From NCBI RefSeq assembly GCF_949987515.2, contig NC_082701.1, forward strand, positions 34,923,755 through 34,987,754: a stretch of DNA of 64,000 nt. The letters are read 5' to 3'. This stretch comes from Delphinus delphis. Taxonomy: Eukaryota; Chordata; Mammalia; Artiodactyla; Delphinidae. The translations under genes were made by a program, and so were the position numbers. Below the pieces are notes generated by a model. The model was not told the origin of the DNA. It ran no database searches and saw nothing but the letters and a program-made list of their open reading frames with translations. This document shows positions 1-11,912 of this stretch, piece by piece. Each line of letters begins with the position of its first letter. Position 1 is the first letter of the stretch.

Positions 1-2289
1 CTTAAACTTCTAGAATTCCTGCCCCCTGCAGATAGAGGCTGCTTTGTTAATCTCTGATTACAGATTGTGAAGACAGAATAGATCTGAAACCAACATAGAG
101 TTTGGAGTTTAAAGCTTAGCTTAACATAAGCTGACCCGCAGACCCAATCTTTTAATAACCAAGAAAGAAATGTTTGTTGCTCTATGCTACTGAGTTTTGT
201 GATAATTTTTAAAACATTATTGCATCAAAAGCTTAATGATATAGACATAATATTGATCAGTGGATTGAATTGTTACCAGATTGCTCTGGCATTTTTTAAT
301 TTAATGGCTTTGGCAACCATTGATGATTGTTGCTTAGATCCTTTATTTTATTGTGGTTTGCAAAGTAGTGATGTTCTGTTATTCCTTGTTTATGTATTAC
401 TCCCAGAAGAATTACTGAGGAGGTGCTCTGAGATATTTATAAAAGAATATCAGATAATTTTTAAAATTCTTCTACTTTATTTGCTAAGCTTTAAGAATAA
501 TGGACTGATTCCCTAGCATCATCCAAAGGTGACTAATGAGATTTTGTTTTATTTTTTTTAAGTGTTATGTACTCATGAATTTCATTGCTAAAAATATACA
601 TCAAACACTATTTGATGTATTTCCACCAATTGGTAATATTACTCCATTTGAGGCTCATATTGTCCATTATTAAAATGTTATTTCTATTTAAATCCAATAT
701 TGATACTCCTTTTAAATCATAAAACTGGAACCGTTCACTTTTATTTTTCTAGAGGAGCTACTTTTCCTTTCTCTAAAGCTTAGAAATCACTATTAGCACT
801 GAGGGAGGCAGGAAAATTGCTGACAGTAAAGTTCCTTAATGGAATGAGTCAAAGGCAGTGGTTGTGATTGTTAGGGAATCCCCAAAGTGGGGTGCAAGGA
901 TATACGAAAGCACATATTGCGGAGACACATCATCTGAGATTTAGGAATCATACAATTCATGAAGTTCCGTTGGTAAGGGATCCCTGACATAAAGATGGCA
1001 TCCCAGTTAAGTGATCTTCAGTAAATGACAAATGAAGGATTAACTGCTTGGAGAATTAGTCTCACTAATTCAGTATTTATAGCCATTCAAGTTATTAGCT
1101 TTTTAATTAACGCTGAAAGATCTTAAAGTACCTAATTGTATTCCATTCTAATTATATTAACAGATTATACCCATGAAAATTAAAATTGTTTTTGTAATAT
1201 TCTCTTTAAGAATGTGCAAATAGAGTTGATATTTTCTTAATAAATGTCTCAACTGTTACTGTGTTTCTAAACAGAATAGAAAAAAATGCAAGTTAATAGT
1301 GCTCATTTAAGTATGTTGCATCCAGTTGGGATTATAGAATTTAAACAGGCTTTATACAAGAGTGTTAGAGATATACCAAATCCACTTATTTAATTCACTG
1401 TAATGATAATCTGCTCATTGAATTATTTAACACATCTTTTTATAAAGAGCTTTGTGAATTCCAGTTTGAATGTGAGCAGATTAGATTGTTACATTTATTT
1501 GCTATAAGACAAAAGCAACTGGAAGAGCTATTCCAGAACCTATAGGATAAATATGATATAAAGAAAAGTAAATACAAATTTGAGAAGAGTAGGATTCTAC
1601 TCCTGACTCCCAGATTGCTCACTTGGGTTCAACTTTAATGAAGCTGGCTTAGGAACGTTACTGAGTGAAGCCTCTAATCCTGAAATCTTTCAGTTCTTTT
1701 ATTGAAACATAGAGACAGATTCTTGTTTTAAGGTTTTTCTTTGTAGTTTATTTTATATCTTCAGGATACAAGCTGTTTGTACTGTTAATAAAGTCTAATG
1801 AATATTTGCTATAGTAATCCAAATATTGGGTCAACTCCAGTGTGTAAGAACTGGGGGCAGCTTTCTGTTTTGAAATAGCTTGTCAGCCCAAGAGGATTTG
1901 CTTTGACATGTGTCTGTCTGGTCTGAAGAGATGTGATAGGATAATACACAGCTGTTAATTGTGTTGCCTTGCCACACCAGACTTAAAAACTTTTTCTGCT
2001 CTCCATCCCCATATCTGAGATGATATAAGAAGTCTGCACTTCTCCATGGTCAGCAAAAGTAGCAGTCACATAATTAGAGAAGAAGTAATTAATGTTTTAA
2101 ATTCAGAATCTTCATTCTCATGAAAGACAGAACTACTTGGGAAGAATCATTGTAGAGGCAGTCATCCCAACATTTCTTCAGCTATGTTCATAATTTCTAC
2201 GCTGAGAAGCAGGAAATGAGATGGAGACAGAGGTCTTACAATCCTATATGTTCTTGAAAGAGAGCCCAACACCTTGCCTTCCTCACCCA
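1..2289. other. AT-rich stretch without a recognised gene
   Basis: No convincing exon, RNA gene or recent transposon was seen. The open frame at 184-516 (110 codons) has a low-complexity hydrophobic translation typical of AT-rich noncoding DNA, with no splice context or recognisable domain. Some of this stretch may be very old repeat DNA too diverged to name by eye. Confidence 0.6.
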
Positions 2290-2870
2290 GTAAAGTATAT
2301 TATTAGTAGTTGTAATCATTTTAATTCCTTGTTGCTGCAAAACAACCCCCAAATTAGTGGCCTAATACAATCACCAGCTTATCATCAATGATAATTTATC
2401 ATTATTCTATACATAGAGTAGGTTTAGCTGGATAGTTTTTATGTTCCATATGATATTGATTGGGGCTGAAATTATATGGGAGTTCAAGTGGGCTGAAACA
2501 TTCAAGATGGTTTATTCACATCACTGGTGTACTGATGGACAGCCACAAGATTAGGCTGAGCTAGGCTAGGACACTAGGATAGCTAGGTCTCTCTCTCTCT
2601 CTCTCCCGCCATGTTGTCCCAGGGTCTCTTCCTCTTCATGGTTTCTCATTGTACTTTTTACCCCCAGCAAGTTAGCTGGGCTTCTATCATGGCAACTCAA
2701 GGCTGCTAAGAGGATGAAAGTAGAGACTTCTAGTCCTTCTTAAAGGACTTAAAGGGTTAGGCCCAGAACTTTCACAAAGACACTTTTGTATCCATGTACA
2801 GATTCAACATTGAAAGGGGATTCTACAAGGGCAAGGTTGTGATTCAATGCATTGAGGTCAACTTTGAAGA
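2290..2870. repeat. Old interspersed repeat, family not named
   Basis: The text beginning near 2315 (failure to form a tidy ORF, phrases such as ttgctgcaaaacaac, cattcaagatgg, a CT-rich core at 2588-2606) resembles a common mammalian medium-reiterated repeat. I recognise the style but cannot assign a family with certainty. It is diverged and carries no ORF. Adjacent host sequence to about 3285 is unassigned. Confidence 0.45.
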
Positions 2871-3287
2871 GTAGTTACCATGAGAATGAAGCCACCTTTA
2901 AATTTATGGTCTGAAAATAGAAAGGATATTGCAGGCTTTTTCTTGGTTGCCCTTGGAGGTGGCAGTCCCCACACTGTTTCCAGCCATTTCACAGCCTGAG
3001 AATATACAACCCAGATTTATGGGTTTACTGGGCAAATGGACCTGAGATGACAGCCTGAATTTGGCCTCAAAGGGAGTCACTGAACTAGAAGAGGCTTGCA
3101 ATCTTGGTGAAGAGATGCTGGATGCTGCATCTGACAAATAAGGATTTATACAGAGGAGTTCCTTATGCCTTGGTAGAAAACTCATAGGTTATAAATGCCC
3201 ATGAAAATCCCTGTGTTCTATCACTTTAGAAGCAGAACTGTTCTTATTACTAGCCATTGAGAAAATGATGTTCTATAACTTGATCTA

Positions 3288-3318
3288 TTGGATTGGCCAA
3301 AAAGTTCATTCAGTTTTT
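3288..3318 (+). repeat. Mariner left terminal inverted repeat
   Basis: Left 31-bp TIR, the transposase binding end. It pairs with 4543-4573 with about five mismatches. The best-preserved blocks are the ccaaaaagttc core and the inner cagttttt. Confidence 0.88.
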
Positions 3319-3467
3319 TCCATAAGATGGCTCTAGTAGCACTTAGTTGTCTTTGACTTCATTTGAAACAGTTTTGTTAGATTGTATTGTGACAGCTGTC
3401 ATATCAGCATGCATTAAAAAAAAATAAAACATCAAAACTGGTGAATTTTTGTATATCCATTTTGATG

Positions 3468-4500
3468 ATGGAAGAAAAAAAGCAACATTTCAGGCATATT
3501 ATGCTTTATTTCAAGAATGGTAAAAACGCAACTGAAGTGCAAAATAAAAGATTTGTGCATTGTACAAAAAGGTGCTGTGACTGATCGAATGTGTCAAAAG
3601 TGGTTTGTGAAGAGATTTGCTGGAGATTTGCTGGAGATTTCTATCTGGATGATGCTCCATGGTCAGGCAAACAGTTGAAGTTGATAGCGATCAAATTGAG
3701 ATATTAGAGAACACTGAACCTTATACCACGCAGGGGATAGCCAACATACTCAAAATATCCAAATCTAGTGTTGAAAATCATTTGCACCAGCTTGGTTATG
3801 TTCATTGCTTTGATGTTTGGGTTCTACATAAGTTAAGTGAAAAAAACCTTCTTGACCATATTTCCACATGTGATTCTCTACTAAAACATAACCAAAATGT
3901 AACAGTTTTAAAGCAAATTGTGACAGGTGATGAAAAGTGTATACTGTACAATAATGTGGAATGGAAGGGATTGTGGGGCAAGTGAAATGAACCACCACCA
4001 ACCATACCAAAGCCAGTCTTCAACCAAAGAAGGTGATGTTGTGTATATGGTGGGATTGGAATGGAGTCCTCTATTATAAGCTCCTTCTGGAAAACCAAAC
4101 AATGAATTACAACAGGTACTGCTCCCAAGTGGACCAACTGAAAGCAGCACTTGACGAAAAAAGTCCGGAATTAGTCAACAGAAAATGCATAATCTTCCAT
4201 CAGTATAATGCAAGACCGCGTGTTTCTTTGATGACCAGGCAAAAACTGTTACAGCTTGGCTGAGTAGTTCTGATTCATCCGCCATATTCACCAGTCATTG
4301 CACCTTTGGATTTCTATTTATTTTGGTCTTTACAAAATTCTGTTAGTGGAAAAATTTTTAATTCCCTGGAAGACTGTAAAAGTCACCTGGAACAGTCTTT
4401 TGCTCAAAAAGATAAAAAGTTTTGGGAAGATGGAATTATGAAGTTGCCTAAAAAATGGCAGAAGGTAGTGGAACAAAACAGTGAATACGTTGTTCAATAA
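3468..4500 (+). pseudogene. Mariner transposase pseudogene (DD34D family)
   Basis: A transposase cuts and pastes its own element at TA sites. The start is taken at the ATG at 3468, followed by MEEKKQHF, and the end at the TAA at 4498-4500, giving about 344 codons, normal for the family. Visible landmarks: the N-terminal helix-turn-helix region (ISKSSVENHLHQLGY) and a WVLHKLSEKN block matching the family WVPHxL motif. The first catalytic Asp is at 3929-3931 (TGDEK). The second is replaced by Tyr at 4204-4206 (HQYNARP). The third Asp is at 4309-4311 (APLDF). An 11-bp tandem duplication at 3613-3634 breaks the frame, further shifts lie before 4033, and a TGA at 4261-4263 replaces a conserved Trp. 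It cannot encode an active enzyme. Confidence 0.92.
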
Positions 4501-4542
4501 AGTTCTTGGTGAAAATGAAAAATGTGTCTTTTATTTTTACTT

Positions 4543-4573
4543 AAAAACTGAGGGAACTTTTTGGACAACTCAA
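4543..4573 (-). repeat. Mariner right terminal inverted repeat
   Basis: Right 31-bp TIR, the reverse complement of the left end. It lies 42 bp beyond the transposase stop codon. Confidence 0.88.
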
Positions 4574-4664
4574 GATAAGGTTAATCACAATTTTTTGATA
4601 ATGTACTTTTTTTTTTCTATTTCAACATGCTGCAAAATGTAATCATTAAGACTGTTTTCTATAA

Positions 4665-5125
4665 ACATTCATTTATTCATCCAACAAATCCATGGAGAAC
4701 TTAGGCACTGTTTTAGGAGACACAGCAAATGCAAACTGTTTACTAAAGCTCGGCTTTCATTAGGCTTCTGTTCTGACGCAAGAGATGAGACAGACAATAA
4801 AAAATAAAAATAAATATATAATGTGTGTGATTTGTGAAAATTAAAGGAGGAAAAATGTTACAGTGTATGTGTGTGGGAGGGTAGCAATGGGGACAGTAGA
4901 ATACACCTTCCTGAGAATATGCAGGAGGGAGAGGAACAAACTGTGTAGATATCCAGGGGGAAGGGCATTGCAGGCAGTGGGAACAGCGAGTGCAGAAACC
5001 CTAAGGTAGAACACATCCAGCTGGTTTTTGGAATCAAAAGACAGCCCTTAAAGCTGGGCTAGGATGAGTAAAGAGGAGAAAATAGAACAGGATGAGTTAA
5101 GAGAAGAAAAGGAGAACTTGGTTGG
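4665..5125 (-). repeat. L2 LINE 3' fragment
   Basis: Reading the minus strand, the segment matches the end of L2. Plus-strand landmarks are the reversed 3' tail near 4670 (tttattcatccaacaaat, ttaggcactgtttta) and the further-in phrase at 4960-5000 (gggcattgcaggcagtggga, gaacagcgagtgcagaaa). It is highly diverged, without a coding frame. Confidence 0.72.
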
Positions 5126-5196
5126 ACAGTGAAGAGTCTGGCAGACTTTCTCAACTCTGCAAGAGAGCTATACCAGATAAAAATGATTTGAGTGAC

Positions 5197-5420
5197 GGTT
5201 TTTTTTTGTTGTTTTTTTTTTTTTTTTTTTGGTACACGGGCCTCTCACTGTTGTGGCCTCTTCCTTTGTGGCACACAGGCTCCGGATGCGCAGGCTCAGT
5301 GGTCATGGCTCACGGGCCCAGCCACTCCGCAGCATGTGGGATCTTTCCGGAGTGGGGCATGAACCCATGTCCCCTGCATTGGCAGGCAGACTCTCAACCA
5401 CTGCGCCACCAGGGAAGCCC
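5197..5420 (-). mobile_element. CHR-type tRNA-Glu-derived SINE
   Basis: On the minus strand the element begins gggcttccctggtggcgcag and ends in an A-tail, seen as the T-run at 5199-5231. A pol III A box (TGGCGCAGTGG, complement of 5399-5409) and a B-box-like GGTTCATGCCC are visible. It is flanked by the 8-bp direct repeat tgagtgac (5189-5196 and 5421-5428), consistent with L1-mediated insertion. The open frames through it are artefacts of the GC-rich SINE body. Confidence 0.93.
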
Positions 5421-5428
5421 TGAGTGAC

Positions 5429-6724
5429 ATTTTTGATCAATTATTTCTAGAACTGTACAGAGCTAATACATTCTAGATGCATAAAAAATAAGTAAATTTA
5501 TTATATGCAGTGAATAACTTATAATAGCTCAATTTGTTCAGAGAATCCCAGTTGAGAAAAGTTGGCTTTCTAAGCCGCTACAGGGTCTTGAATTTTACTG
5601 TGAGTTATATGGAGAGAGAAGTGATGTTCTCTGATGTACATTTTAAGATGAGTGTGGGATGTTTGCTAGGGTAGAAAAATTTCCCAAACCTCTAGTCATG
5701 TATTTTCATACATCTTATAAAGTGGAAGGACATCAGGTTTGCCCCAGCTAAGTCCTCAACATATCTCACAATTTTAAAGAAAGTTTCATTGCATGGGAAT
5801 AAATTCAAAGAAACAAAAATATTATAACTCGATCTAAATACTTATAGGGTATGTATATAAGCTATAATGGGTTTTATATACTTATTTTATTTATTAACTT
5901 ATATGGAAATATGTGAGACTAAAGTTCTACATTTTAATGGTACTTTAGAATGCCATGAATCTTATTTATGTATTTATTTATCTGAGAGAAAAGGCACCTT
6001 GGTTCCAGCTCCTGGTTCCCATGTATCCATGTTTCTGGTTGTTCACCTATATATTTGTGTGTGTGTGTGTGTATGTATTTTTTTTTTAATCTCTTGGGTA
6101 TACCAGTATATTTTAAATAGCTTTCCAGTTTTGCTTACTCTAGTTTATAGTGGGTTATTTTTACTACCCAAAAAGCATCTTAATGAAGAAAACTCTTAGC
6201 AACATCTTTCATTCTTTGCAGAGCCACAACTTTACATGACTTCTACTTGTCATACTGGACAGATAGAAAGGAGTTAACTGAGTGTGTTTTTGTCTTCAAC
6301 CCATTCATTCTAAAAGCAAGCTAATCCAATAACAAGCTAATTCATTTTGTTGTGTCATAAGTTGCCATCAATTGCCCTCTTTGCTTTTCAGCTATTTGGA
6401 GAACAATTTTCTTTGAATGGATTTCAAATGTTGTTTGTTGGATTTTTCTCCATCTTAAGTGATTTCCAAATATTCCAGTGGTGGTCATTTGTCCAGTCAT
6501 GATAATTTGTCATCATGAAGAAGGAGGAAATATTTTGTAGCATATATATTTAAAAGATTCTGCAGTGTACAGATCTGTTCATGTTTGATGTGATGATGGC
6601 CTGGCTTACAATAAGCAGCAGGGATATTCTATTTCTGAGCTTCTTAAAATGCCTGTACAGCCTTAAATTTTGGAGTCACTTCATTTTACTAAAGGCTATA
6701 TTACCAAGTTTTGTTCTTTTTTTA
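5429..6724. other. Unassigned AT-rich stretch with a short GT repeat
   Basis: No gene was recognised. A short (GT)n tract lies near 6057-6071. The 110-codon frame at 5867-6199 runs through this repeat and has no domain. Confidence 0.55.
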
Positions 6725-7110
6725 ATAAAATTTTAGTGGAAAATAATCCACCTGCTAAAAACTGCACAATCATGAGTGTACAATTTGATCAATATTCACA
6801 AAATGAACACTCTTGTGTAGCCAGCACCCAGATCAAGAAAAAGAACGTTGCCATTACTTCCCCCTCCAAGTGTAATTACAATCCTGTGTGCTGACACTTT
6901 ACATTAGTTTTTTCTGCTTTTTAACTTTATATAAAACGCACTTTTCACTCTGCATCATATACATATTTTCTTTTGTGTCTGGCTTCTGTCTTTCAATAAT
7001 AGGTTCACGAGATTCATATCGGTTGTTTTATATAGCCATCATTTGTTTATTCTGATGGCGATACAGTCTTCCATTGTATGAATATACTACCATATGATTT
7101 TGAGTTATGA
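6725..7110 (-). repeat. Old L1 (L1M-type) 3' fragment
   Basis: Plus-strand phrases around 6775-6840 (gtacaatttgatcaat, ccagcacccagatcaagaa) and 6970-7085 (ttttgtgtctggcttctgtc, gtcttccattgtatgaatat) match the reversed 3' portion of ancient L1 elements. It is diverged and noncoding. Confidence 0.7.
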
Positions 7111-7512
7111 AATCTGAAGTGGTGATTAGTGTATAGGAAGCTTACTGGAGTGTGTTCTCTCAAACAGCACCTGTGGGAGAGGGGAAGGAAGCAGGATGAA
7201 GCCTCAGCCAGCCCCACCTAGGATGATGGTCCTTTAGACTAGCCTTAGTTTCCATCAAGGGAGCCAGACCTTTGTGTCCCCACATCAATCAGTTATTAGA
7301 TTTTTGCTGGCTAGTCTATGGACCAAGCGGCCATTGTTAAAGGTAGAGTGCTAATCCAAATCTAACAGGTCTTTCCATCTTCTCTAAGGACAGGGACTTC
7401 ACCATGCAAATAAGTATGAAGATATAAGTTTCAGTAAAGACTAGAGTCCTTCTGACTTGTAAACAAACAAACAAGCTCTAAATTGAGCTAAGAAAAAATC
7501 TGAAGAAAGAAA
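7111..7512. other. Unassigned stretch
   Basis: No gene, RNA or clear repeat was recognised between the old L1 fragment and the repeat starting near 7513. Confidence 0.5.
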
Positions 7513-7690
7513 TATAGTAAGTCCCCTACATACGAATGAGTTCCCTTCCAAAAGTGCACTTGTAAGTCCAATTTGTTCGTACTAGGTACCCAAATAACAC
7601 AATGGGCTATATTGTACTGTACTGTGATAGGTTTATAATAATTTTCACACAAATAATAAATTAAAAAAAAACAAACACAAAAAATAAACA
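7513..7690. repeat. Probable DNA-transposon remnant (Tigger-like)
   Basis: The segment opens with gtaagtcccctacatacgaa and continues through phrases such as gtaagtccaatttgttcgta and tactgtactgtgataggttt, which I recognise as a recurrent repeat in cetartiodactyl genomes. The CpG-rich opening resembles Tigger-type ends, but the family is not certain. It is cut off by the L1 that starts near 7690. Confidence 0.45.
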
Positions 7691-8059
7691 TTTTTAACAA
7701 CTTTATTGGAGTATAATTGCTTTACAATGGTGTCTTAGTTTCTTCTTTATAACAAAGTGAATCAGCTATACATATAAATATATCCCCATGTCTCCTCCCA
7801 CTTGCATCTCCCTCCCACCCTCCCTATCCCATCCCTCTAGGTGGTCACATATCTCCCTGTGCTATGCAGCTGCTTCCCACTAGCTATCTATTTTACATTT
7901 GGTAATATAGATAAGTCCATGACACTCTCTCACTTCATCCCAGCTTAGGATTTCCCTGCCCAGTGTCCTCAAGTCCATTCTCTACATGTACGTCTTTATT
8001 CCTGTCCTGCTCCTAGGTTCTTCAGAACCATTTCTTAATTTTTTTTTTTTTTGGATTCC

Positions 8060-11000
8060 ATATATATGTGTTAGCATATGGTATTTGTTTTTCTCTTTCT
8101 GACTTACTTCACTCTATATGACAGTCTCTAGGTCCATCCATCTCACTACAAATAACTCAATTTTGTTTCCTTTTATGGCTGAGTAATAATCCATTGTATA
8201 TATGTGCCACATCTTCTTTACCCATTCATCTGTTGATGGACACTTAGGTTACTTCCATGTCCTGGCTATTGTAAATAGAGCTGCAATGAACATTGTGGTA
8301 CATGACTCTTTTCGAATTATGGTTTTCTCAGGATATATGCCCAGTAGTGGGATTGCTGGGTCGTATGGTAGTTCTATTTTTAGTTTTTTAAGGAACCTCC
8401 ATACCGTTCTCCATAGTGGCTGTATCAATTTACATTCCCACCAACAGTGCAAGAGGGTTCCCTTTTCTCCACACCTTCTCCAGCATTTATTGTTTGTAGA
8501 TTTTTTGATAATGGCCATTCTGACTAGTGTGAGGTGATACCTCATTGTAGTTTTGATTTTCATTTCTATAATGATTAGTGATATTGGGCATCCTTTCATG
8601 TGTTTGTTGGCAATCTATATATCTTCTTTAGAGACATGTCTGTTTAGTTCTTCTGCCCACTTTTGGACTCGGCTGTTTGTTTTTTTGATATTGAACTGAA
8701 TGAGCTGCTTGTAAATTTTGGAGACTAACCCTTTGTCAGTTGCTTCATTTGAAAATATTTTCTCCCATTCTGAGGGTTGTCTTTTCATCTTTTTTGTGGT
8801 TTCCCTTGCTGTGCAAAAGCTTTGAAGTTTCATTAGGTCCCATTTGTTTATTTTTGTTTTTATTTACATTTCCCTAGGAAGTGGGTCAAAAGGATCTTGC
8901 TGTGATTTATGTCATAGAATGTTCTGCCTATGTTTTCCTCTAAGAGTTTTATAGTGTGTGGCATTACAGTTACATCTTTACTCCATTTTGACTTTATCTT
9001 TGTGTATGGTGTTAGGGAGCATTCTAATATCATTCTTTTAAATGTAGCTGTCCTATTTTCCCAGCACCACTTATTGAAGAGGCTGTCATTTCTCCATTAT
9101 ACATTCTTGCCTCCTTTATCAAAGATAAGGTGACTATATGTGCATGGGTTTATCTCTGGGCTTTTAGTCCTGCTCCATTGATCTATATTTCTGTTTTTGT
9201 GCCAGTACCATACTGTCTTGATTAATGTAGCTTTGAAGTATAGTCTGAAGTCTGGGAGCTTGATTCCTCCAGCTCCGTTTTTCTTCTTCAAGATTGCTTT
9301 TGCTATTTGGGGTCTTTTGTGTTTCCATACAAATTGTGATTTTTTTTTTTTTGTTTTAGTTCTGTGAAAAAAAGGCCATTGGTAGTTTGATAGGGATTTC
9401 ATTGAATCTGTACATTGCTTTGGGTAGTATAGTCATTTTTCACAATATTGATTCTTCCAATCCAAGAACATGGTATATCTCTCCATCGGTTCGTATCATC
9501 TTTAATTTCTTTCATCAGTGTCTTATAGTTTTCTGCATACAGGTCGTTTGTCTCCTTACGTAAGTTTATTCCTACGTATTTTATTATTTTGGTTACAATG
9601 GTAAAAGGGAGTGTTTCCTTAATTTCTCTTTCAGATTTTTCATCATTAGTGTATAGGAATACAAGAGATTTCTGTGCATTAATTTTGGATCCTGCTACTT
9701 TACCAAATTCATTGATTACCCCTAGTAGTTTTCTGGTAGCATCTTTAGGATTCTCTGTGTATAGTACCAAGTCATTTGCAAATACTGACCTCTTTACTTC
9801 TTTTCCAATTTGGATTCCTTTTATTTCTTTTTCTGCTCATATGGCTGTGGCAAAAGCTGCCAAAATATGTTGAACAATAGTGGTGAGATTGGGCAACCTT
9901 TTCTTGCTCCTGATCTTAGTGGAAAATGTTTCAGTTTTTCACCAGTGAAAATGATGTTGCCTGTGGGTTTCTCATATATGGCCTTTATTATGTTGACATA
10001 AGTTCCTTCTTTGCTTACTTTCTGGAGGGTTTTTATCATAAATGGGTGTTGGATTTTGACGAAAGTTTTTTCTGCATCAATTGAGATGATCATATGGTTT
10101 TTCTCCTTCAATTTGTTAATATGGTTTATCACATTGATCGATGTGTATATTGAAGAATCCTTGCATTACTGGGCCAAACCTCAGTTGATCATGGTGTATG
10201 AGGCTTTTAATGTGCTGTTGGATTCTTTTGCTAGTATTTTGTTGAGGATATTTGCATCTATGTTCATCAGTGATATTGACCTGTAGTTTTCTTTCTTTGT
10301 GACATCTTTGTCTGGTTTTGGTGTCATGGTGATGGTGTCCTCATAGAATGAGTTTGGGAGTGTCCCTCACTCTGCTATATTTTGGTAGAGATTGAGAACG
10401 ATAGGTGTTATCTCTTCACTAAATGATGGATAGAAATCCCTTGTGAAGCCATCTGATCATCTGGAAGATTTCTATGCAGTTTCAATTTCAGTGCTTGTGA
10501 CTGGTCTGTTCATATTTTCTACTTCTTCCTGGTTCAGTCTCGGAAGGTTGTGCTTTTCTAAGAATTTGTCCATTTCTTCCAGGTTGCCCATTTTGTTGGC
10601 ATATTGTTTCTTGTAGTAATCTCTCATGATTCTTTGAATTTCTGCAGTGTCAGTTGTTACTTCTCTTTTTCCTTTCTGATCCTATTGATTTGAGTCTTCT
10701 CCCTTTTTTTTCATGATGAGTCTGGCTAATGGTGTATCACTTTTGTTTATCTTCTCAAAGAACCAACTTTTAGTTTTATTTATCTTTGCTATTGTTTTCT
10801 TCATTTTTTTTTCATTTATTTCTGCTCTGATCTTTATGATTTCTTTCCTTCTGCTAACTTGGAGGGATTTTTGTTCTTCTTTCTCTAATTGCTTTAGGTG
10901 TAAGTTTAGGTTGTTTATTTGAGATGTTTCTTGTTTCTTGAGGTAGGATTGTATTGCTATAAACTTCCCTCTTTGAACTGCTTTTGCTGCATCCCATAGG

Positions 11001-11855
11001 TTTTGGGTCATCTTGTCTCCATTGTCATTTGTTTCTAGGTACTTTTTGATTTCCTTTTTAATTTCTTCAGTGATCTCTTGGTTATTAAGTAGTGTATTGT
11101 TTAGCCTCCATGTGTTTGTATTTTTTACAGACTTTTTCCTGTAATTGATTTCTAGTCTCATAGTATTGTGTTTGGAAAAGATACTTGATATGATTTAAAT
11201 TTTCTTAAATTTATCAAGGCTTGATTTGTGACCCAAGGTATGATCTATCCTGGATAATATTCCATGAGCACTTGAGAAGAAATGTTGTATTCTGTTGTTT
11301 TTGGATGGAATGTCCTATAAATATCAATTCAGTCCATCTTGTTTAATGTACAATTTAAAGATGTGTTTCCTTATTTATTTTCATTTTGGGTGATTTATCC
11401 ATTGGTGAAAGTGGGATGTTAAAGTCCCCTCCTATGATTGTGTTACTGTTGATTTCCCCTTTTATGGCTGTTAGCATTTGGCTTGTGTATTGTGGTGTTC
11501 CTATGCTGGGTGTATAAATATTTACAATTGTCATATCTTTTTCTTGGATTGATCCTTTGATCATTATGTAGTGTCCTTCCTTGTCTCTTGTAACATTCTT
11601 TATTTTAAAGTCTATTTTATCTGATATGAGAATTGCTACTCCAGCATTCTTTTGATATCAATTTGCATGGAATATCTTTTTCCATCCCCACACTTGCAGT
11701 CTTCATATGTCCCTAGGTCTGAAGTGGGTCTCTTGTAGACCACATACATATGGGTCTTGTTTTTGTACCCATTCAGCCAGTCTATGTCTTTTGATTGGAG
11801 CATGTAATCCATTTATACTTAAGGTAATTATTGATATGTATGTTCCTATTACCAT
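8060..11855 (-). pseudogene. L1 ORF2 (endonuclease/reverse transcriptase), decayed
   Basis: ORF2p nicks target DNA and reverse-transcribes L1 RNA. The start is taken at the ATG at 11855-11853 (M V I G T Y I S I I). Visible pieces include the endonuclease block NIYTPSIGTPQYTS followed by GGDFNIPLSPMD (11564-11355), the RT region (10132-9399) and a C-terminal region with [20 protein letters not shown] (8599-8249). The RT catalytic FADD reads FAND at 9782-9771, so the first of the two Asp residues is lost. Stops and frameshifts divide the roughly 1270-codon frame into short pieces. The nominal end near 8060 is approximate. Confidence 0.9.
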
Positions 11856-11912
11856 TTTCTTAATTGTTTGAGTTTATTATTGTAGGTCTTTTCCAACTCT
11901 TGTCTTTCCTGC

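Larger units (their letters stand above)
3288..4573 (+). mobile_element. Mariner (Tc1/mariner) DNA transposon, complete but inactive
   Basis: The element is about 1286 bp, the usual size for a mariner. It is bounded by 31-bp imperfect terminal inverted repeats at 3288-3318 and 4543-4573, which match at roughly 26 of 31 positions and share the core ccaaaaagttc. The left end is preceded by TA (3286-3287), the mariner target. The matching right dinucleotide reads GA, probably a mutated TA. One transposase pseudogene fills the middle. Elements of this type with a ttggccaaaaagttc end are common in Cetartiodactyla. Several frameshifts, a stop and a lost catalytic residue make it a fossil. Confidence 0.92.

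Noticed and set aside
184..516. 110-codon hydrophobic ORF
   Set aside because: AT-rich low-complexity translation, no domain, no splice or promoter context; expected by chance in 64 kb.
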